Shown here: positions 37,001 through 50,058 of the stretch, piece after piece | Numbering within the stretch: the first letter of the stretch is position 1 | How the letters are laid out: every line of letters begins with the position of its first letter | Assembly (NCBI RefSeq): GCF_001039355.2 | Contig: NW_019776179.1 | Span: 286,248-341,119, forward strand | Direction: 5' to 3' | DNA from: Lingula anatina | Taxonomy: Eukaryota; Brachiopoda; Lingulata; Lingulida; Lingulidae | Length of the DNA: 54,872 nt | Translations under genes and position numbers: made by a program | Notes under the pieces: generated by a model | Seen by the model: the letters and a program-made list of their open reading frames with translations, nothing else | What the model was told of the DNA's origin: nothing | Database searches by the model: none

Positions 37001-39278
37001 CAAAAGTTTACAAATTTGCTAAGAGTAATATAGGAGATATTTTAGGCTTGGTTTGAACTTATCCAACTTACTTATTTGGCAGTTTCGTTTGACATGTGAT
37101 TAACAAAAAATGCTGCACCTTCATTAAGTTTATGTGTGCATTTTGAAAACCGTAATGAACAGGTCAACCTTCTTAATCCATATTGGTGAATAACTAGAAC
37201 TTACTTTATGAGGAGTAGAATGTTCAACTTGCAACTCGGTCCCTCGGTCGATATGCTTACTGTCGCCGTGCAGATAATGTAAAATAGATCACTCAACTGT
37301 TAAAAACTTTTGTAGCTACTTACAAAAGGGTATTAAAGCTTTACCTTCACTTTGCTCACTCTACATGTAAAATTGGTGGAATCATAAATCGGCTCGGCAA
37401 AAAGATGCGTCTTGAGACACGGACGGACGTCTACGTCGCAGAGACCATCACCGCTCAATTCAAGGATCTCAGGCGCTTTGTTGATTGGAATGGAGCAGTC
37501 CAAAGAAGTGTAGCCAAGGTAGCACGTGCAGGTTCCAGAAATGCAATCTCCGTTGCCACTACAGCTTGAAGGACAGGCTTGAGACTTTATGAGCTCGGTT
37601 AAAGACGGACCCTTCGGAGTTGGACTGTAGGCTGCTGTTGTAGATTTCCAGTACCCATCTGTTGAATTACCCGGTGTTGCTGGCGTTGTAGCAAAAGGAT
37701 CCCAGAGTTCTTCTGGTGTCGGAGGTGGGGCTATTTTGTTTGCCTCTTCTATGCACGTTTCCTCCATGGACTGTCTCGAACTCATAGCAAAACTTTTATC
37801 ACCTGTAATCTGAAACATTGAATAAACATTTAGGCAAATCGTTATACCTTTTTAAATAACATATTCATCACTCTTCTGAATATGAATTAGGATATGTTGT
37901 GCCCTTACAAAAAACATTTAACACCCAACTACTCTCCTTGCCCGATACAGAAATTTATAGCAAAACAGTACCTGTACAAGAAGTTCTCAATTGCGCCATA
38001 CGTAACGAGAAATGGAAATAAAACCACCATTTTGGAGTATCTATCGTAGGTAAATTTTCTGCTTTCATTAAGGCTTAAATAAAGACCTGTTCAACGAAAA
38101 CATGGCCATTTAAAGTCTTCAGGGTTTCATCTTACATAGGTCAAGGATTTGATCATTAAACATAAAATAATGTAGTGGATATACCCTTAATAGGATTTAT
38201 ATGTTTCATTAAGTAAAAAATAAATTATTATATTTTCTGATCCAACGTTGTTATGTTATCTACCTGCAGGTCGGCTACGCAGCCAGACAAGGTCGCATTC
38301 ATGGAGAAGGTGTCAAGATTTAGACACATGTTATAAATGGTTGAATTTCTCAATACTCCGGAACAGTAATTTTCAGCATCTTGTCTTCCCATTCCTTGTG
38401 ACAAATTGACTTGTAGTTCTACGGGAGTGATTTCAGACATGTCGTAATCCGTCTCATAGGCCACAAAAACATCGTCTGAAAAAATTGAATCGGGCGCTGA
38501 TCGCTTTTGCCTTATCTTGTCCAAAATCTGTTTTCTCAAAATAGGACCGATATCAACGGTACCTGTGATATTTGTTGGATCTTCAATTTGCGAAGTGGCA
38601 TTGCAAAAAATGACGTTGGTTTTCTCGTCGACTATTTGGCAATGGCAATACCGCCGCTGCGTCTCGTGGAACGTATCTTCGTTTGATGATATTGCTGCCG
38701 GGGCATACATTGGTTCAAATAAACTTTCGTTCTCTCTTTTAATCCTGGTAAAGAAAGACTAAATCATGATTGCTAAGGTATATGGCAAATTCCAATATGA
38801 CACAGAGAATGAATAGATAGATGCACAAACACTGACTTACAGACAAACCCAATGGTAATGAAAATGATAAGTAGACATGTAAACAGACAAACCTATATCT
38901 CTCTAGAAATGGACTATTATAAGGTTCATGGTTATGGTCCTCGACATCATTGGTCATATTGCCGTCATAATTTCCACACAATCCCGTCATTCCCTGATAC
39001 TTGAAATACACTGGTAATTCAATATCTACCCTCATGGCATGTTTCAAATCGCTCAATGTCACGGAGGCACCCGAGTTAAACTGAATCTAAAAATAAATAC
39101 TAGAGGATCAGAGAGGTGATACCGCCTCCGAATATTGTACCACCAGCTGGAGTAAACGCATTCGTATGGAACCCCCCTCCCAAAAAAAGGGACACCACCA
39201 GTCTTGTGCTTGACAAGCTCTAAAAAATACAATCAACAAGAGTTCTCAAAATATGCAAAAAAAAAAAAAAAAAAAAAC

Positions 39279-39314
<36 letters not shown>

Positions 39315-41824
39315 TAAAAATGGTATAATCAAACAGATTTTCGAATTGACCTGCATTTTCCTACGATTGATCACTCCTGTGATTTTCTAGACAAAAAGCC
39401 TATTCGTTTTCCTTGATATGTATTGTCAGTGGTGCATATATGCTGACAAATGAGAAAACCTAGCGGCAACACCGGGCACATCTCTGCTAGTTTTGAAGAT
39501 ATCAGGGACAAAGTTCATGGTAAAAAAGTAGGTCAAAGGTCAATTTCAATATCATAGTATATGAATTTCTATTCAAGTTCAATAGTAACCATGGGCATTT
39601 CTTTGCCAATTTTGCAGATTTAAAGGCCAGAAAACATGCAAAAAGCAGTTCATCATAAAAAAGTAGGTCAAAGGTAAATTTCAAGGTCACAGTTCCTATT
39701 CAAGTTCAATAGTAACTATGGACCTATCTATACCAGTTTTAGAGATAAAAGGGAATGAAAATTTGCAAAGTTCAGTTCATGGTAAAAACAGGTCAAAGGT
39801 CAATTTTAAGGTCACACTTAGATTGCCAGTATACGACTTTCTATTCAAATTCAATAGTAACCATGGGCCTATCTCTGCCAGATTTGGAGATAAAAGGAAA
39901 CCAAATTTTGCAAAGTTCAATTCATGATGAAAAGTAGGTCAAATGTCAAATTCAAGGTCACACTTAGATTGACAGTGTAAGACTTCCTATTCAAGTTCAG
40001 TAGTAACTATGGACCTATCTCTACCAGTTTTAGGGATAAAAGGGAATGAAAATTTGCAAAGTTCAGTTCATGGTGAAAAGTAGGTCAAATGTCAATTTTA
40101 AGGTCACAGTTAGATTGCCAGTATATGACTTCCTATTCATATACAATAGTAACTATGGGCCTATCTCTGCCAGTTTTAGAGATTTAAGGGAATGAAAATT
40201 TGCAAAGTTCAGTTCATGGTGAAAAGTAGGTCAAAGGTCAATTTTATGGTCACAGTAAATGGCCTCTAATGACTTTCTATTCAAATTCAATAGTAACTAT
40301 GGACGTATCTTTGCCAGTTTTGAAAGTATAAGCATTAAAAAAGTTGCAAAGTAACTTTATGGTGTAAAGTAGGTCAAAGGTCAATTTCAAGGTTACAGTA
40401 AGATTACCAGTATATGACTTCCTATTCAAGTTCAATAGTAACTATGGACCTATCTCTGCCAGGTTTGGAGTTAAAAGGGAAAGAAATTAGCAAAGTTCAG
40501 TTCCTAATAAAAAGTAGGTCAAAGGTCAATTTCAAGGCCACTCTTTATTTGCCAGTGTATGACTTCCTATTCAAGTTCTATAGTAACTATGGCCTATCTC
40601 TGCCAATTTTGGAGATAAAAGGGAACGGAAGTTTGCAAAGTTCAGTTTAGGGTGAAAAGTAGGTCAAAGGTCAATGTTAAGGTCACAGTTAGATTGCCAG
40701 TATATGACTTCCTATTCAAGTTCAGAAGTAACTATGGGCATTTCTTTGCCAGTTTTGGAGATATCTTCAGAAAAAAATTAATTAAAATAAAGAATAGGTC
40801 ATTTCGGTTGAAATTCTTGAAATGGGAGGTGCTCAGAAGTTCCAGATGTTCAAATTTCATGAAATAATGTCATTTTTGACCAGAAGTTGTCTGCCTCGCC
40901 GAGCCTTATGTTTTACTTTCCCGGAGTTCAAAATTTATTATCCATTACCGTATTGCACATTTTGCTTTCACCACCACAATGTACTTTTTGAAACAGTATA
41001 ACTCGAAAACCGTATGGAATGCAAAAAAACGGAGACCACTTTCAGTGTTGGGCTTTACACGCTCTACAAAATGCAAAAAAGAATGGGTCTCTAGCATTAA
41101 CGGTTCCCGAATTAGAGACAGTTTTCAGTTTCGGTATCTTGTGGCTGCTACTCCCGTGAAAATGCACCGATTGACCCCAAATTCACGGAGATGAAAGATG
41201 ACCCAAAGGGTAACACTTTCTAACAATATTATTGGTTAAGTCTGTGTAGTTTCTGAATATCAGCGCAAATAATTTTTTTTTCGTAAAATATTCCCTTTTT
41301 TTTGAAAATTTTGGCCCGTTTGACCTTGAAATAAAGGTCAAAGGTCAAATCCAAGGGCACACTTGAAATCTCGACATATGACTTTCGGATAGCTGTCTGT
41401 AGGAATTTTTCCCATAATTCCTTTCATAGGGTAGATAATTAGCATTTAATTTTGCCATTTTTGGACAAGGGTGCATTGCAATGAGTGTCGCACCTAGACC
41501 CCAGCACCGACAAAGCCCAAATTTTACATGGAACGAGTTGAGATTATAGGTGACCTAAATCCAAGAGATGGGTTCGTAGGCCTTAGTAGTCTAGGAGGAG
41601 AAGCGGTAACGGTGACTTGGCGGCGGAGCCGCAGGAGCCGGCGGAGCCGGCGGAACATACGGGTCGGGACTAAAACCATGTGTATCGCCAGCGCCTACGC
41701 TGGTGGTACAATAATCAATTGAAAGCATGAAGGGATTTAAAATATAAAAAAAATGTGTGTATAATCGACATATTTTTAACGAAACTGAATTGTGTTTTAC
41801 CTCTCTACCCATTGATAATAGCTC

Positions 41825-41886
<62 letters not shown>

Positions 41887-44726
41887 ATANNNNNNNNNNN
41901 NNNNNNNNNNNNNNNNNNNNNNNNNNNNNNNNNNNNNNNNNNNNNNNNNNNNNNNNNNNNNNNNNNNNNNNNNNNNNNNNNNNNNNNNNNNNNNNNNNNN
42001 NNNNNNNNNNNNNNNNNNNNNNNNNNNNNNNNNNNNNNNNNNNNNNNNNNNNNNNNNNNNNNNNNNNNNNNNNNNNNNNNNNNNNNNNNNNNNNNNNNNN
42101 NNNNNNNNNNNNNNNNNNNNNNNNNNNNNNNNNNNNNNNNNNNNNNNNNNNNNNNNNNNNNNNNNNNNNNNNNNNNNNNNNNNNNNNNNNNNNNNNNNNN
42201 NNNNNNNNNNNNNNNNNNNNNNNNNNNNNNNNNNNNNNNNNNNNNNNNNNNNNNNNNNNNNNNNNNNNNNNNNNNNNNNNNNNNNNNNNNNNNNNNNNNN
42301 NNNNNNNNNNNNNNNNNNNNNNNNNNNNNNNNNNNNNNNNNNNNNNNNNNNNNNNNNNNNNNNNNNNNNNNNNNNNNNNNNTATATATATATTAGCCACT
42401 TTATACGCACCTTGTACTTATTTCCATTTTTAAATGTCCTTATGTAGTTCCCAGGCATGGGGCACATCTCTCCGCATACAGGTGTCCGGTACCACACACG
42501 TGGTATACCATGGCTGTTACACTTGTCCACAATGAATATGTCGTTTCCTTCTCTGGCGGCCACTGCGCAGTTGCAGGTTACGCGGTTTGGGAAGTTACAG
42601 TGCCAAGTCCTTGCCCTTACCTACGATGCAGTGAGAAGGCTAAAACGATCACTTTATTGAAATATCACCATCACAACAAGGATTATATGTATTCAGTATA
42701 AATAAATGCATCATATGTATTGCAGGATGATTTGAATATAACTGCCAAATGTCTTACTCCTGTTTTGTCGCACCTCTTAGCTTTGTGACGCAGATTGGTA
42801 TTTTAGATCTGCTGATACTTGTTAGCTTATTGGGCTTGAACCATCTTAAGTTTTAAAATAACTCTTAGTCAATATTAAAAAGGTGTAATCAGTATGATTT
42901 CAAGATGAGGCTACATTAGACTTAGTAACAGCGTCATTAAAACTGAAAATAATCTGTCTTAGTCGCCATAAGCCTTTAGAGATATGAGATGGTCGGTTCT
43001 CCCAATTGTGCGAACGTATTGCGATCTCTTTTCGACCATGCCCTCTGTTATAAATAAAACGCATCCACCTGCTACCAAATTATATGAGGGGCGAATGCGC
43101 ATTGTTCCTTGTTGACGACGAATTGTAATAACATAAGTTCACGAATATTTAAAACGTTTAGATACATACTGTAAGAAATCACAAATACCTCAAAAAACAG
43201 GAAATTAGTCACTAACTTTGTCATTATGTATTCTCCTTTTTCAAATAAATGGAGATCCCTGGAAAGAGTAATGTTACAATGCAGCATTCTAGGCCATGAT
43301 CTTGACACACTAAGCCAAACTATGAATATTCTCATACAGTTAAAAGTTAACCGTTTGATACAATTTTATATATCTACTTTACATGCTGGGTTGAGAAATA
43401 TTTTACATAACATATGTCATTTTCTCTTTTAGTGCCGTATACATTTTAAAATCATCATTTTTGTTATTCCATATATTGCTTTGTCTAACACATTTCACTT
43501 TAATGTACATGGATCTTTGTACTTACTCATAATTGTCATAAGTGATAATATGTGGATCTCCCCATGAGATGCAACTTTTTGGGTTGTGGTCCGCAATATA
43601 TACCTATCACAATATATTTTGAATGTTGTAATGTTGTAATATACATAAAACACTGATGGTCTGAGAGAGGGGGAATAATGAAGATAAGGATTAAAACAGG
43701 CACAGAGTGATTAAGGGCATGATTTCAGATATTGAGAATACTCAACTACTCTCGCTTGCATAAAAAAACAAATATAAGGTGCACAATGGGTAATGATATT
43801 AAAATAGTAATGACAATCTGAACGAGCTGAATTCTATAAACAATCAGAAACGAACAATTTTGGCTGAAGACGGGCGAAAAAAAAACTTTTCTGAGATACT
43901 GTATTTATGTAAATAAATAAATAAAATAATCAACAGTAAACATACCGGGATATCAGCTATGCGATAATTTTTCCAAATTGATGCAAATCCAAAGTTGTCG
44001 GTTCGCAAGGAAAGATACCGTTTCCTCGAGTTCCTTTTTTTATCATGCAGCTTGTCGATTATGGGGACTACTTTGAGCGTGGTGTTTGAAACAGTTGCAC
44101 CGGCTTGAGCCTTATTCCAATCTCCTTCAAAAAGACTGACAGAACAGGTTGCCGTGTCTGAACCACCTCTTACGGAAAAATCATTGATTCTTGTCTCTAT
44201 AGCTACTTGTAACTTCGGCGGCTGAGGGGGCGGCAAATGTCGGTTAATGAATGCTTGAACGACGGAGTCTCTGTGTGACCCAAATAATATTGGCAGAGTG
44301 GAATGCAGCTCGATTTCAAACGGTGCCGGGCGTTCTTTGTCCAAGTGTATAGCCCAAACCCGGGTCCTGGTTCCATTTTCTAGTACTTGGTAGGCCTTTA
44401 AAATTACAAGAAGGAAAGTGAATTCTTTTATGATTCCTCAGTAGATATGTTTGCAGATATTTAAGGTCCATGGAATGAAGATTTGCTTACCATTTCTATG
44501 TGATGTAACATAAGCATTAAACAAATCTTACTTGAATTCCGGCCCAGTACCAGTTACTGCTGTGCATATAACCGCCCCCGGGAGGTTTTTTCTTCCAGAA
44601 ACCTTGTGCTCTGCATGTTATCTAAAATATTTAAACTAACTTGTTATTTTAGAACAGACATATCAGATAGATTTACATGGAAATGCTCACATGCAGTGGA
44701 ATTCTTGATAATTCATATTTGACAAT

Positions 44727-44771
<45 letters not shown>

Positions 44772-47700
44772 ACACTTGTGCTCATACGTTTGGGAACAAA
44801 TGGACCAAAAGATCTACATAATTACATGTACTAGTTTGCAGTCCAAGCAATATGAAGTGCTGCTTTAAACTTAAGTATGTCCATAATAATTTAAACATAC
44901 GCGTTTTCCCAGTTTTCCTTCAATGTCCATCTGATTCAGTGTCGCCTTGAATCCATTCGTATGGTTGGCAGGATCCACAGCATTAGTTGCATAGGAACCA
45001 TCAAACAAGAACTGTACTTCATAGTTTGCTTTTGTGATGGTATCTTTATTTACATCTGGTTTTATTTCACATTTGAAAGTAAAGTTATTCCCGTCAATGT
45101 GAGGTCCCGTTATCCTAGGTGCGTCTAACATGGTCGGAAAACGTGCTGAAATGAAGAGCTAACTTAAAACTAGACTAAAAAGTGTACAATGAGTTAGTAC
45201 TGATAACGATAATCACGAGCACATGAAATCCCTAGACCTATTTGCATGCTTAACTTCATAATATTCATTTGTAGGAAATACGCAGAGCAATGCAGTCGTT
45301 ATAATATCATGGTTTGTCTTTTAACAAAATACGTCAGCACGGTCACCAGCTTCTAGTTACTGCGATTTAACCTGTTTTCTTGTAGAAATACATTAAAAAA
45401 TATACAGTTTATATATTTAATCTCTTTCCGGTGGCTACAGTCATAACTGCAACACCTATGATAGCAAACCATGCGCCATACAGTACCTGTAATTTAATGT
45501 TGTAAATTGAATTTCAGATTACCTTAACTTTTATCTGAATAGCAACTATAAAACTAAATCAATTTCATTCCATTCACTTTCATTTTCAAACCAATTAAAG
45601 GCTATTACAACATGTTTATTATAAATAAATTTTGTTTTGTCATAAGTATATACATGTAGGTCAAATGTGTGCGACGAATACACGAATGTGATTATGTTGG
45701 TTTCCATGGATGAGTCATTTCCCTTCTCTGGACCAGTAGGCCTACCATTAACAACCAAAAACAGAGATAAGTCAAGGCAGCGGGATGACACAACTTTGAC
45801 CATTATCAGCCGTTGCAAAAGGTGGTGATTTACAAAGGCGGCAAAGAAAAAAAGCTACGCCTAAGTTAATTAATTTTAGTTTTACTCAAAGGTAGACTGT
45901 ACCTGTGTTACATAAATAAAAGATTGTGACTTTTACATGCATGTCATTAAAAAGAGTTCGATGTATTTTTTAATTTGCGGTAAAAAAACATATATAATAT
46001 GAGTGTGCTCAGATGACACATTTCAGTAGCGTTTTAGGTAAAAACATATCAAAAATATTTTCTTTTTCTTTCTTTTTTTTAAGTTCCAAATTTGTTAGCT
46101 TCCAGCTCCATGCACGGCCGGCAAATGGCACAACGTCTCGAAAAGTCTCGCAAGTTACTCGATCAAGATGCACATTTGACTTTGAGATACATTATTTTAC
46201 TCTTGGTCAGTTTAATACAACATTCACAAAAGTAGTCTCTTGTATGCAAAACTTAACAGGGGCTATAGCAATCATAAAAAATTCATTTTCGGAAGTATAA
46301 AGACATGTCTGAGTTTCAATCCCAGTGCAGTTGTCGCGCGTGAGAAGGATGCTGTAAGCATATCGTGGAGAGAACATATCAGCAACAAATAAAGAAGTCC
46401 TTTTTTGACACGCGATGAGGAAAGGAGATTTTGAGTATTTAGCAGTCTTAGGGGAAATAAAAGGATAGAGATGCAGAGAAAGACCACGTGTCGGCTATGC
46501 CAAGAGTTTAGGTCTATATATGGGTGTGTCCAGTACGTGTAACAATTCTGAGATCATCAAAAGAAAGGGACTTGTGAATGACCATCACAGTCAATATCCT
46601 GCAATGACATAATACTGAAAGAGAAAGAAACGCCTATAGTATGGCAAATGTGACCTAGGCTTTGTTTGTTTCAATCATACGTCAGCATGAAATTGACGTT
46701 TGAAAATGGCACAAAAATGCAACTTCAAACTTCTGCTATTAACCCTCACATGTCCAGAGGCCATGAGAGCCAAATATTATTAGTATTTACTTTGTAGTAC
46801 TTTCCAAACTAGAAATTACAATACATACAGATGCATTTGGATCCATCTGGAATAGTCCCAATCGGACACAAAGGCTGCTTTTTTCCTATAATAACAAAAT
46901 ACATTATTATATCATAAGCATCGATTATGTTCTTCTCTTTGATTTAACTGACTGGTGGCGTGATCGCCGATTTCATAACAATCAGGGAAAAAATGCATTA
47001 GGGAGATTTTGCAAACGACGATGTGCAAACTATGAATTGAGAACTACTGTTGTGTTTCTTAATTTAACTGCTTGCCGCCGGTGTTATAGTTTTTATTTCG
47101 AATCACAATCGGAGATATAAAATGAATAAAAATGTTACCACCATCAGTTGTAAATTTTGTTTCTCTTTATGTCTTCCTCCCAACTAAAAATCTTCTTGTA
47201 CAAACTTCAAGCTAAACTCTAACTCATCTACGGTTGTAAAACTCTCTACACACACTGGACAATAGAAGTGTCACCCCCCAAATCAGAGTAATCAAAGTAG
47301 GCAAATCTTGGGTAGTTATTATGCCTGGTCTACTTATAATGTGACTAATGAGTATAAAACCGCTATACTATGGAATTGTATTGTTGGTCTTGTACATGTA
47401 CAACAAATGTTATTCCTGTCTTCCTCCAATATGGCAAGATACAGGCAATTATATAACGGTTATAGGTGTCAAGTTATTAACCTGAAGAGGCGGAATATAA
47501 GCAATGTCAGAATATCGATACAATTGAATCGTCAGTCAGAACCGTGCAGAGGGTCTGGTCTCGGTATAAAAAACACTGGATCAAGAGACAAATTGCCTCT
47601 GATGGGTCGTCCAAGAAAAACTACTGGCCGTGAAGACCGACGACTGATTTTGATGTCCAGGTTGTCAAAGTTCGACACTGCTTGTCAGTTGACAACACAG

Positions 47701-48629
47701 TGGAACAATTTCACACATAAGAATGGGTCTGTGAAAATTGCTAGGCGTCGGTTACATGCTCATAGAGTGTACAGCAGGGTAGCAAGACTGAAACCTCTTA
47801 TATCGTTACAAAACAGGCAACGTAGAGTGAACTAGGGTCAATAGGATCTGGAAATGGACCGTCCATGACAATTGGTCCTATATATTTTTTTCTTATGAGT
47901 GTCGCTTTGGTCTGACCTCTGATGACAGACGGGTACGATGCTGTCGAACTGCTGGTAAAGTATTTGCACCCCATGCACTGAATTTTCAAACCCGGAGCAG
48001 CATATTTATCATGGTGTGGGGCTGAATCAGCATCCATGGCGTGGGCGAATTGATAGTGGTTGATGGAAACATGAATCACTAGAAATATATCGATGTTTTG
48101 GAGTCAGGCTTGCTACCATCTATTACTTACATGTTTGGTAACAGGAATTATCCATTTGTTCACCAGGATGACAATGCTCCTTGTCACAGGCCCAGAGCAG
48201 TAAATGATTGGTTTGGCCAACAGGACATTCGCAGGGTGATGTGACCTGCCCACAGTCCGGATGCAAAAATAATAGAAAATGTGTGGAATGATATGTCAAA
48301 ACTTCTGACAAATGCCCGTCTTACCAGCAGAGAAACTCTGTTATATTCAGTGTTTCATGCTTGGGCCAGCATAAACCCTGAAACGCAACAGATAATTATA
48401 TGAATCCTTGCCTCGTAGACTGGCACCTATTATTAGGTCACGTGGCTATGCCACTAAGTACTAATTTTGGACTTGAAACTGCATATTTTGGTAGAATGTA
48501 TATTTTGTTCTCATTTTGTGATTTTTTTGTGAAATTTGATGTTAATAAAATGATACCAGGAGCATATCATTCCACAGTCATTTATCTCCCGCATAGTATT
48601 GGTTCAGTAGGGGTGACACTTCTATTGTC

Positions 48630-48720
<91 letters not shown>

Positions 48721-49840
48721 TTTATTTATTTTTTGACAGAAGCTTAAGCGGTTACTGAGATTGAGAACGCAACACTACAGTTTGTCATCACATTACATTC
48801 AATATCCGCTCGATAATTTTGAACAAGGTGTGGATGGTGATTGGAGGTATAGATGAAAAAATGTTCTTTCAAAACCTCCGAACACTCTGCCACGGGCCTG
48901 CGATGCATTTTTAGAAGTAGTTTCTGTTATATATCAACAAAATTATAGGAACCGTTTTTTGTTTTCATTCATATTTACAAGATATAATGCCGTTTCATAT
49001 GTTAAAATTTTGAATTCCTTCTCGGCTATTCGCTTTTGTATTCTAAGTCGAAAAGATTCGGATTGCTTCATCAAATAATGTATGAATAATTATTAACACG
49101 GACTTGATTGGTACTTGCATTGTTTCGAAATGTGTGAATTGTCCTTCGCACTTCGTCGTTTGCGAAACTTCTCTAAATTACAAATAAATATCAAATTACA
49201 CAACTTTCTACCAAAACAACGATGGCACTAAGTAGGACAGATTTATCTAACACTCTTATATCAAACATACTCGTCAACATGAACCTCCATTTGTATGGCT
49301 TTAATCTAAGTATTAAAATCTGATAATGCAAGTATGTATAGAAGACTGACCTGCACCGCACAAAGCCAATGGACATTCATCTATAGGTTTCTTCAACTTG
49401 TACACAAAGAACGTTTCACCGGGAACACAGCACTGGTGGATATCAATCTTCAACTTGACATCGCAGTCTGTTGTACCGTAACTTGCACACAGATCATAAG
49501 CGTTACCAGATGCTGAGACGTTGCATTGGGATTTAACAGTGGGATCAGGGTCGTCGGGATGTTCTGCCGCCAAGTAAAGTGGTCCAGCAGTTGAACACTG
49601 TAAGGTTAAAGGAATGCGAGTGTTGTCGGCAAGCCGATCTCCAGCTGGTCCAATGAACCGGAACCATGTGGCCGTGTTTAAACTCTTGTCGCACAGGAGA
49701 GTCTCGTGCCAAGGAGCTGTGTATGTTATGTGCCTATTCTTTTTATAAAACACCTCGTACTTATCACATGGGGAAGCGCAGGTCAAATGCGAAAGGACGA
49801 TTCCGTGCAACAGCACGACTGATACCAGAACAAGAAACAT
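33466..49840 (-). CDS. VWDE-like copy C: D8C–vWD–EGF–EGF-Ca–C-type lectin secreted protein, 19 exons
   Basis: Exons: 49840–49351, 46885–46829, 45145–44901, 44621–44532, 44395–43946, 43603–43527, 43258–43189, 42620–42411, 39086–38893, 38744–38264, 37809–37345, 36990–36697, 36375–36258, 35860–35747, 35398–35276, 34930–34817, 34414–34328, 34057–33860 and 33689–33466. The total is 1366 aa with all introns GT–AG. Domains: signal peptide; D8C about 24–162; vWD about 445–628 ([18 protein letters not shown]); VWDE Cys region; EGF ([11 protein letters not shown]); three EGF-type exons about 1119–1226 (DVDEC, DVNEC, DIDEC calcium-type starts); and a C-type lectin domain about 1227–1366 ([33 protein letters not shown]). 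The lectin lacks an EPN/QPD motif and reads WIM where WND is usual, so calcium-dependent sugar binding is doubtful. Intron 8 holds the assembly gap and a minisatellite, and intron 1 holds a Tc1-like element. It is probably an extracellular matrix, mucus or recognition protein; the role is inferred. Confidence 0.9.
39257..39312. repeat. Poly(A) followed by (AAT)n
   Basis: A run of about 21 A is followed by about 11 AAT units, just upstream (by + coordinate) of the minisatellite in intron 8 of copy C. Confidence 0.9.
39480..40770. repeat. ~145-bp minisatellite, about nine units, each with a DR1-like motif
   Basis: Units contain AGGTCAAAGGTCA, then TTTCAAGGTCACA, then CCTATTCAAGTTCAATAGTA with ACTATGG, then CTCTGCCAGTTTTGGAGATA. 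The DR1-like word or its variant starts at 39530, 39664, 39790, 39935, 40082, 40228, 40371, 40516 and 40661. The period is 143–147 bp for most units and shorter for the first two. Six of the nine have the exact word. A further exact copy lies outside the array at 41335–41347. The array sits in intron 8 of copy C. Confidence 0.9.
40771..41829. other. Rest of intron 8 of copy C, repeat-like, no exon
   Basis: Anonymous intronic DNA. It includes a further AGGTCAAAGGTCA at 41335 and a short GC-rich stretch near 41620–41660 with repeated GGAGCCGGC units. The Pro/Ala-rich frame read through the latter is not supported as an exon. Confidence 0.4.
41830..42390. other. Assembly gap (41890–42381) flanked by (TA)n
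   Basis: There are 492 Ns between two TA runs, in intron 8 of copy C. The assembly was probably broken by the TA repeat. The flanking exons (42620–42411 and 39086–38893) join in phase 0, so no coding sequence need be missing. Confidence 0.95.
44730..44769. repeat. (TA)n microsatellite
   Basis: About 20 TA units lie in intron 3 of copy C. Confidence 0.95.
47248..48645 (+). mobile_element. Decayed Tc1-like transposon in intron 1 of copy C
   Basis: Terminal inverted repeats begin CACTGGACAATAGAAGTGTC then ACCCC at the left (about 47252–47276) and end with the complement at about 48610–48634. TA dinucleotides lie at both ends. The interior reads a Tc1-type transposase on the + strand from about 47410 to 48400: [48 protein letters not shown], then in other frames [21 protein letters not shown] and ENVWNDMSK. 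Frameshifts and stops after 47835 and loss of the first catalytic Asp context make it inactive. Later pieces match an inverted-repeat-to-inverted-repeat length of ~1.4 kb. Confidence 0.88.
48643..48717. repeat. (TA)n microsatellite at the right end of the Tc1-like element
   Basis: About 37 TA units directly follow the right inverted repeat and a (GT)n stretch. This suggests insertion into, or growth of, a TA tract at the target site. Confidence 0.95.
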
Positions 49841-49892
49841 TGCTGAGGTATCTTCCTACCACCATCTGATTTTGAACACGAGAGACGCGATG

Positions 49893-49898
49893 TTTATA
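49893..49898 (-). promoter_or_regulatory. TATA box of VWDE-like copy C
   Basis: TATAAA (− strand; GCTATAAACATCGCG context) lies 53–58 bp before the ATG at 49840. It matches the copy B box in sequence and spacing. Confidence 0.65.
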
Positions 49899-50030
49899 GC
49901 GAAAATTGACATTCGACACGACAATTTATTCTCTTTTCACAGAAAGCGTAAATACATGCAGATATTCTATTCTAAACATTTGAAGAAGTAATGAATATCT
50001 TAATTAAGACATTGCGATAAATGTTTGAAG

Positions 50031-50058
50031 CAGGAAGAAAAATAAAACCGACCAACCA
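50031..50058 (-). promoter_or_regulatory. Conserved upstream element, copy C proximal
   Basis: The + strand reads CAGGAAGAAAAATAAAACCG then ACCAACCA. It lies about 191–218 bp before the ATG and is preceded (+ strand) by GATAAATGTTTGAAG, also seen near the copy A and B elements. Confidence 0.6.

Noticed and set aside
39480-40770. CRISPR-like regular repeats
   Set aside because: Whole ~145-bp units repeat without unique spacers, in a eukaryotic intron. It is a minisatellite.
41591-41812. Pro/Ala-rich − strand frame in copy C intron 8
   Set aside because: It comes from a short GC-rich repeat, and the exons on either side already join in phase.
41755-42563. Long open frames across the N run, in several frames and both strands
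   Set aside because: They are made of Ns and TA repeats. Only the 42620–42411 exon at one edge is real.
47308-47835. + strand frame of 175 codons as a host gene
   Set aside because: It reads as the N-terminal part of a Tc1-type transposase and lies between matching inverted repeats.
48645-48747. Tyr/Ile-repeat frames over TA microsatellites (also near 44730 and 51100)
   Set aside because: Simple-sequence artefacts.
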